9,227 nucleotides of DNA, from NCBI GenBank assembly GCA_036274675.1, contig DASUFE010000132.1, positions 1 to 9,227 on the forward strand, written 5' to 3'. Positions 6,143-9,227 of this stretch are shown here, in pieces. Source of the DNA: DASUFE01 sp036274675 (lineage in GTDB: Bacteria > Pseudomonadota > Gammaproteobacteria > HTCC5015). Each line of letters opens with the position of its first letter. The stretch's first letter is position 1. The position numbers were made by a program, and so were the translations under genes. Under the pieces are notes generated by a model. The model was not told where the DNA came from. It ran no database searches and saw only the letters and a program-made list of their open reading frames with translations.

Positions 6143-6303
6143 TACAATAACCGATTGGTTTTGACAGGGAAGAGCACGTATCAATTTCTGACACGCGTTG
6201 GGTCTGCGCAACCGGTAAATAGTCGGAACGAGATCAAAATTCTGGGTGAGAAAAGTAATGTCGTATCACCGTGGTTCGATATAGCGTTAAGGAGGTCAAT
6301 TTC

Positions 6304-6570
6304 GTGAAGATCGTATCTTTCTATGATGTAGCGCCTGGAGCGCTCGCCAGGATCAAGGAGTTTTATCCCGCCCATCGCGCGAGGCTCGAAGAGTTCCATG
6401 CGCGCGGAGTTCTGATCGCGGCGGGCCCGCTTGGAAATCCGCCCGAGAGCGCCATGGGCATATTTACCTCGCGAGAAGCAGCGGCGGAATTCATCGAGGG
6501 CGACCCATTCGTAACAAACGGCCTGATCAGCAAGTGGCGCCTCCTTGAGTGGAATGATGCCTTCATGTAA
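6304..6570 (+). CDS. YciI-like protein
   Basis: The 88-residue protein fits the small YciI/YCII-related ferredoxin-like family, whose members are proposed enzymes built around a conserved His/Asp pair. Seen here: YPAHRARLEEFHARGVLIAA (21-40) with His24 in the usual place, then AGPLGNPPESAMGIF, EAAAEFIEGDPFVTNGL and an end in WRLLEWNDAF. A GTG start at 6304 is chosen because AAGGAGGT (6289-6296) lies seven bases before it; the open frame continues upstream to 6271 but without a comparable site. The gene stands alone, with 120 bp to the glutaredoxin. The reaction is unknown. Confidence 0.85.
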   Translation: MKIVSFYDVAPGALARIKEFYPAHRARLEEFHARGVLIAAGPLGNPPESAMGIFTSREAAAEFIEGDPFVTNGLISKWRLLEWNDAFM

Positions 6571-6690
6571 TGAACAATGGAGTCAGATTCGACACATGGC
6601 TTCAATTAGCACATATCGCTCTTGCCGCTTGCTGTCGCTTCGCGCAATTCCTGACACGAACAAGATTGAATCCGGCGCAGTCGAACCGGC

Positions 6691-6927
6691 ATGATTGACC
6701 CAGACTCATCGATTGAAATCTATACCATTCGCGCCTGTGGTTTTTGCGCCATGGCCAAGGAAATGCTGCAATCGCATGGCATCCATTATATGGAACACGA
6801 TGTGACGTCCGATGCCTTGAAACGCCGCGAAATGCTGCGGCGTTCCAGGAGCCGCGGCTTGCCGCAGATTTTTATTGACGGCGAGTTCGTCGGTGGTTGC
6901 CACGAGCTTAAGGAGTTATTGGATTGA
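6691..6927 (+). CDS. Small glutaredoxin with CGFC active site
   Basis: The 78-residue protein is a class I-type glutaredoxin of the GrxC kind, a cytosolic glutathione-dependent disulfide reductase. The order is IEIYTIRACGFCAMAKEML (8-26), with Cys16 and Cys19 as the redox pair; GLPQIFIDGEFVGG (56-69), with the cis-proline Pro58 and glutathione-binding GG; and then CHELKELL. The active site is CGFC, not the usual CPYC. It looks like the CGFS of monothiol iron-sulfur glutaredoxins with a second cysteine. The residue before the cis-proline is Leu instead of the more usual Val. A third cysteine, Cys70, follows GG. No good ribosome binding site precedes the ATG at 6691; the first strands of the fold need this or a near start. 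Confidence 0.88.
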   Translation: MIDPDSSIEIYTIRACGFCAMAKEMLQSHGIHYMEHDVTSDALKRREMLRRSRSRGLPQIFIDGEFVGGCHELKELLD

Positions 6928-7056
6928 GGCTGATAAGCCGTTAAGATTTTTCAATTCAAACTACGCGTGTGCCGGCAGCATAACCACCTATGAGTTGTCT
7001 TCACGGGAATTGAACGCCCAAACCTCGTTCCGGGTCTTTAAAAAGAGGAGGAAACC

Positions 7057-7440
7057 ATGTCCAGAGTAAGCGTGCGCTACATTATCGATGACGTTCCGGC
7101 CGCGGTGCGCTTCTACACGCAGCGACTGGGTTTCACAGTGGAGCATGACGCTTCACCGGCCTTCGCGTCGGTGGTGCGGGACGGGGTCCGCCTGCTGTTG
7201 AGCGGCGAGGGCAGTTCGGGGAAGCGTCCGCTACCGGATGGCCGCCGTCAGGAACCGGGCGGCTGGAATCGCGTGCATATAGAAGTGGCGGATCTCAGGG
7301 CCGAAGTCGAGCGGTTGCGCGGCGCGGGAGTAGCCTTCCGCATGGAGGATATTGTGAGCGGGCCGGGCGGCGCGCAGATCTTGCTCGACGATCCCTCGGG
7401 CAACCCGGTGGAGTTATTCCAGGCTCAGGCGCGACGCTGA
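7057..7440 (+). CDS. VOC/glyoxalase-bleomycin resistance family protein
   Basis: The 127-residue protein has the two-repeat VOC fold: VRYIIDDVPAAVRFYTQRLGF (6-26) starts the first half; WNRVHIEVADLRAEVERLRGAG (70-91) starts the second; it ends in LLDDPSGNPVELFQ (109-122). Candidate metal ligands His74 and Glu119 are at the usual second-half positions, but the usual N-terminal His or Glu near residue 7 is absent, so it may be a binding protein or an enzyme with altered metal site. GAGGAGG stands five bases before the ATG. It is not closely similar to the PhnB-like VOC protein at 3226. A short inverted repeat CGACGC/GCGTCG surrounds the stop codon. The substrate is unknown. Confidence 0.85.
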   Translation: MSRVSVRYIIDDVPAAVRFYTQRLGFTVEHDASPAFASVVRDGVRLLLSGEGSSGKRPLPDGRRQEPGGWNRVHIEVADLRAEVERLRGAGVAFRMEDIVSGPGGAQILLDDPSGNPVELFQAQARR

Positions 7441-7463
7441 GCGTCGAAAATCGGCCGCGCGCC

Positions 7464-7492
7464 TTGACAGCAGGCCGAATCAAACCAAAACT
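7464..7492 (+). promoter_or_regulatory. Possible promoter before the SRPBCC gene
   Basis: A perfect TTGACA hexamer (7464-7469) is followed after 17 bases by AAAACT (7487-7492), a poor -10. It lies in the 87-bp gap before the GTG at 7528. Only the -35 is convincing. Confidence 0.25.
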
Positions 7493-7527
7493 CTGGTCTG
7501 TTAAAAATTCTCAAACGAGGAAGCCCG

Positions 7528-7953
7528 GTGACTACTTTCGACACCTCCCGTGAAATCCCGGCCACCGTAGAACAGGTTTTTGCCGCATTTGGCGATCCGC
7601 AACGGCTGGCACGCTGGTGGGGGCCGGCCGGTTTCGCCAATACGTTCCAGGTCTGCGAGTTCAAGAGCGGTGGGCGCTGGTCTTTCACCATGCACGGACC
7701 GGATGGCCACAATTACCCGAACGAAAGCGTGTTCGCGGAAATCGCGGCGCCCGGGAAGGTCGTGATCCAGCATGTTTCGGAACCCAAGTTCCGCCTGACT
7801 ATTTCCCTTGTGAGGTCGGCGCAGGGAACTGTCATATCCTGGTCGCAGGCATTCGAGAGCGCGAAAACCGCCAGCAGCCTGCAGCATATCGTGGTCCCCG
7901 CCAACGAGCAGAACCTGGATCGTCTGGCGGCCGAGGTCTTGCGCAAAGCCTGA
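7528..7953 (+). CDS. AHSA1/SRPBCC-domain protein
   Basis: The 141-residue protein is a single START-like SRPBCC domain of the activator-of-Hsp90-ATPase homologue (AHSA1) group, which forms a helix-grip cavity for hydrophobic ligands. Family features are the N-terminal TSREIPATVEQVFAAFGDPQ (6-25), RLARWWGPAGF (26-36) with the highly conserved WWGP, SGGRWSFTMHGPDG (47-60), NESVF and the late LDRLAAEVL helix (about 130-138) that closes the cavity. The start is GTG 7528, supported by GAGG (7517-7520) seven bases upstream. It follows the VOC gene by 87 bp. Such genes often accompany YciI and PhnB-like genes. The ligand is unknown. Confidence 0.87.
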   Translation: MTTFDTSREIPATVEQVFAAFGDPQRLARWWGPAGFANTFQVCEFKSGGRWSFTMHGPDGHNYPNESVFAEIAAPGKVVIQHVSEPKFRLTISLVRSAQGTVISWSQAFESAKTASSLQHIVVPANEQNLDRLAAEVLRKA

Positions 7954-7959
7954 TGCCGG

Positions 7960-8175
7960 TCAAGACGCCGTGATTTTGCAGGCCGGCGGCGCGGGACTTG
8001 CCGGATCTTTCACGCCATAAAATAACCGGGCCAGCAACAGCGAGACTGTCCAGCAGAGGGTGAAAGAAAAAAATTGTGGCTCAGAAAGTGCGCGCCCCGG
8101 ATTTTCTGGGTAATAGAGAAAATGCTCAACACGGGAATCACCAGCCCGTAGTAGCGGGATCTTGAGCGCAGTGTG
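7960..8175 (-). pseudogene. Remnant of a PAP2-family phosphatase gene (3' end, frameshifted)
   Basis: Read on the - strand, one frame from about 8175 gives a hydrophobic helix, RYYGLVIPVLSIFSITQ, then KIRGAHFLSHN, which matches the last conserved block of PAP2-type membrane phosphatases (GAHFLSH with the catalytic-type His). After seven T (A7 on +, 8067-8073) the match continues in another frame as FSFTLCWTVSLLLARLFYG and ends at a TGA (7962-7960). One extra T in that run would join the two. The upstream part, with the earlier catalytic motifs, is missing, since the metallophosphoesterase begins at 8194. The gene is therefore truncated and shifted. It faces the AHSA1 gene tail to tail, six bases apart. 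Family identity is recognised by eye. Confidence 0.7.
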
Positions 8176-8193
8176 TAAAAAGAGGACTGAAAA

Positions 8194-9227
8194 ATAAATA
8201 AAAAGCAAATTAGCAGTCTTATCGGCGGTCTGCTGTTCGTGGCGACGGCCTGCTACCTGTATTCGAAGTTCAACTACGATTTCAACGATCTCGACACCCG
8301 GCGCAGCGAGCATGGGATCGCCAACGCCGCCAGTATTTTTCTGATCCTGGGGGTCCCCGGGCTGGTCTATGCGCTCTGGTCCGGATTCGGCTTGCAGGGG
8401 CGGGCGGGAACGGTCTGCAGGCAAATTCTCCGGTCGGCGACGATCGTCACCGGTTTGGTGCTCGGCGTGTGGGGATTTTGGGCGGAGCCGGCAAGCCTGC
8501 AGGTCTCGGAGCATCGGCTGACGGTTGCGAACTGGCCCCGCTCCTGCGACGGTTTGCGGATCGCGGTGCTCGCCGATTTGCATATCGGCTCGCCGCACAA
8601 TGGTCTGGGTCGGTTGCGGGAAGTGGTCGACAGGACGAATGCCGCCGGTGCGGACCTGATTCTGCTGGCGGGGGATTATGTCATTCAGGGCGTGCTCGGC
8701 GGCGAATTCGTGCCCCCGGAGCAGACCGCTGAAATTCTACGGGACTTGAAGGCGCCCGCCGGCGTGTTCGCGGTACTCGGGAATCACGACCGGATGCTGG
8801 GCGCCACGCGCGTCAAGCTGGCGCTGGAGCAGCAGCTCATTCCCGTGCTGGAAGACGTGGGCGTCGAGCTCCGGCATGGCGAATGCAGGCTCAATCTGGT
8901 CGGCGTCAGCGATTTCTGGGAAGGGCCGCACGATGTGAAAAAGGCGCTGGCCACGGTCGCGGCGTCGCTGCCGGCGATGGTATTCACCCACAATCCTGAT
9001 CTGTTTCCCGAGATTCCACCGGCGGTCGTATTCACGATCGCCGGTCATACACACGGCGGGCAGGTTTGCCTGCCGGGCATCGGCCGCCCGGTCGTGCCTT
9101 CGCAATATGGCCAGCGTTACTCGGCCGGCTTTATACAGGAATCGGGAAAGCACATGTATGTCAGTACCGGGATCGGTACGAGTATACTGCCGGTGCGTTT
9201 CCGGGTGCCGCCGGAGATCACCGTGCT
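8194..9227 (+). CDS. Membrane-anchored metallophosphoesterase (YkuE-like), cut by window edge
   Basis: An uninterrupted frame runs from 8191 to the window end (344 codons from 8194). Three hydrophobic segments (about 6-23, 43-62 and 82-97) anchor a calcineurin-type phosphoesterase domain. All metal motifs are present: DLH (128-130, in VLADLHIG), GD (160-161), GNHD (196-199), THNPD with His266, and GHTHGGQ (284-290). YkuE-like enzymes are metal-dependent membrane phosphoesterases; the substrate here is unknown. No ATG, GTG or TTG lies near the expected N-terminus. AGAGG (8181-8185) is followed after eight bases by ATA at 8194, giving a sensible start: (M)NKKQISSLIGGLLFV. GTG at 8239 would cut away most of helix 1. 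The frame is likely complete to within a few residues of the C-terminus. Confidence 0.88.
   Translation, partial: MNKKQISSLIGGLLFVATACYLYSKFNYDFNDLDTRRSEHGIANAASIFLILGVPGLVYALWSGFGLQGRAGTVCRQILRSATIVTGLVLGVWGFWAEPASLQVSEHRLTVANWPRSCDGLRIAVLADLHIGSPHNGLGRLREVVDRTNAAGADLILLAGDYVIQGVLGGEFVPPEQTAEILRDLKAPAGVFAVLGNHDRMLGATRVKLALEQQLIPVLEDVGVELRHGECRLNLVGVSDFWEGPHDVKKALATVAASLPAMVFTHNPDLFPEIPPAVVFTIAGHTHGGQVCLPGIGRPVVPSQYGQRYSAGFIQESGKHMYVSTGIGTSILPVRFRVPPEITV

Noticed and set aside
7432..7446. CGACGC/GCGTCG hairpin over the VOC stop codon as a terminator
   Set aside because: The stem is six bp with a three-base loop and is followed by AAAA, not T, so it lacks the form of an intrinsic terminator.
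7960..8598. 212-codon - strand open frame
   Set aside because: The upstream two thirds are antisense to the metallophosphoesterase, which has complete catalytic motifs. Only the last part is meaningful, as the PAP2 remnant in two frames.
1..9227. Absence of CAATTG as evidence of target avoidance
   Set aside because: Only about two sites are expected by chance in 9.2 kb, so none is not informative.
1..9227. CRISPR arrays, tRNA or rRNA genes
   Set aside because: No regularly spaced repeats of 23-40 bp and no cloverleaf or rRNA-like sequence were seen on either strand.

Overview
The window reads as a Gram-negative, probably gammaproteobacterial chromosome. It carries a lipobox lipoprotein, a Mpo1/DUF962-type membrane protein, small glutaredoxin, YciI and VOC genes, and a secreted protein with polyserine-linked carbohydrate-binding modules in the style of Cellvibrio-like or related polysaccharide-associated bacteria. 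The exact taxon cannot be fixed from sequence alone. The left 2.1 kb looks more AT-rich than the rest, which fits acquired DNA.

Positions 1-431 hold no gene I can identify. Positions 432-2041 form a compact three-gene Type II restriction-modification system that I recognise as MunI-like (expected target CAATTG). It consists of an MT-A70-class adenine methyltransferase on the + strand and, on the - strand, a controller (C) protein gene followed without a gap by the endonuclease gene. Methylase and endonuclease converge on a CTAG tetramer that supplies both TAG stops inside a hairpin. A 42-bp dyad just upstream of the C gene is a strong candidate C-protein operator, and a pair of smaller palindromes precedes the methylase.

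Positions 2060-4565 hold two back-to-back hairpins, then a DUF962/Mpo1-like membrane protein, a DUF2846-like lipoprotein, a PhnB-type VOC protein and a class I SAM methyltransferase. A bidirectional terminator follows at 4622-4657. The next gene, on the - strand, encodes a 430-residue exported protein (CBM35-like module, Ser linker, Fn3, Ser linker, unassigned C-terminal module) with no catalytic domain.

Positions 6304-7953 are a run of small + strand genes with their own ribosome binding sites: YciI-like, glutaredoxin with a CGFC active site, a second VOC protein and an AHSA1/SRPBCC protein. The PhnB, YciI and AHSA1 set resembles families often found beside ECF sigma factors, but no sigma factor is in view. 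Positions 7960-8175 (- strand) carry a frameshifted, 5'-truncated remnant of a PAP2-family phosphatase. From 8194 to the right edge runs a three-helix membrane-anchored metallophosphoesterase whose well-placed start codon reads ATA rather than ATG.
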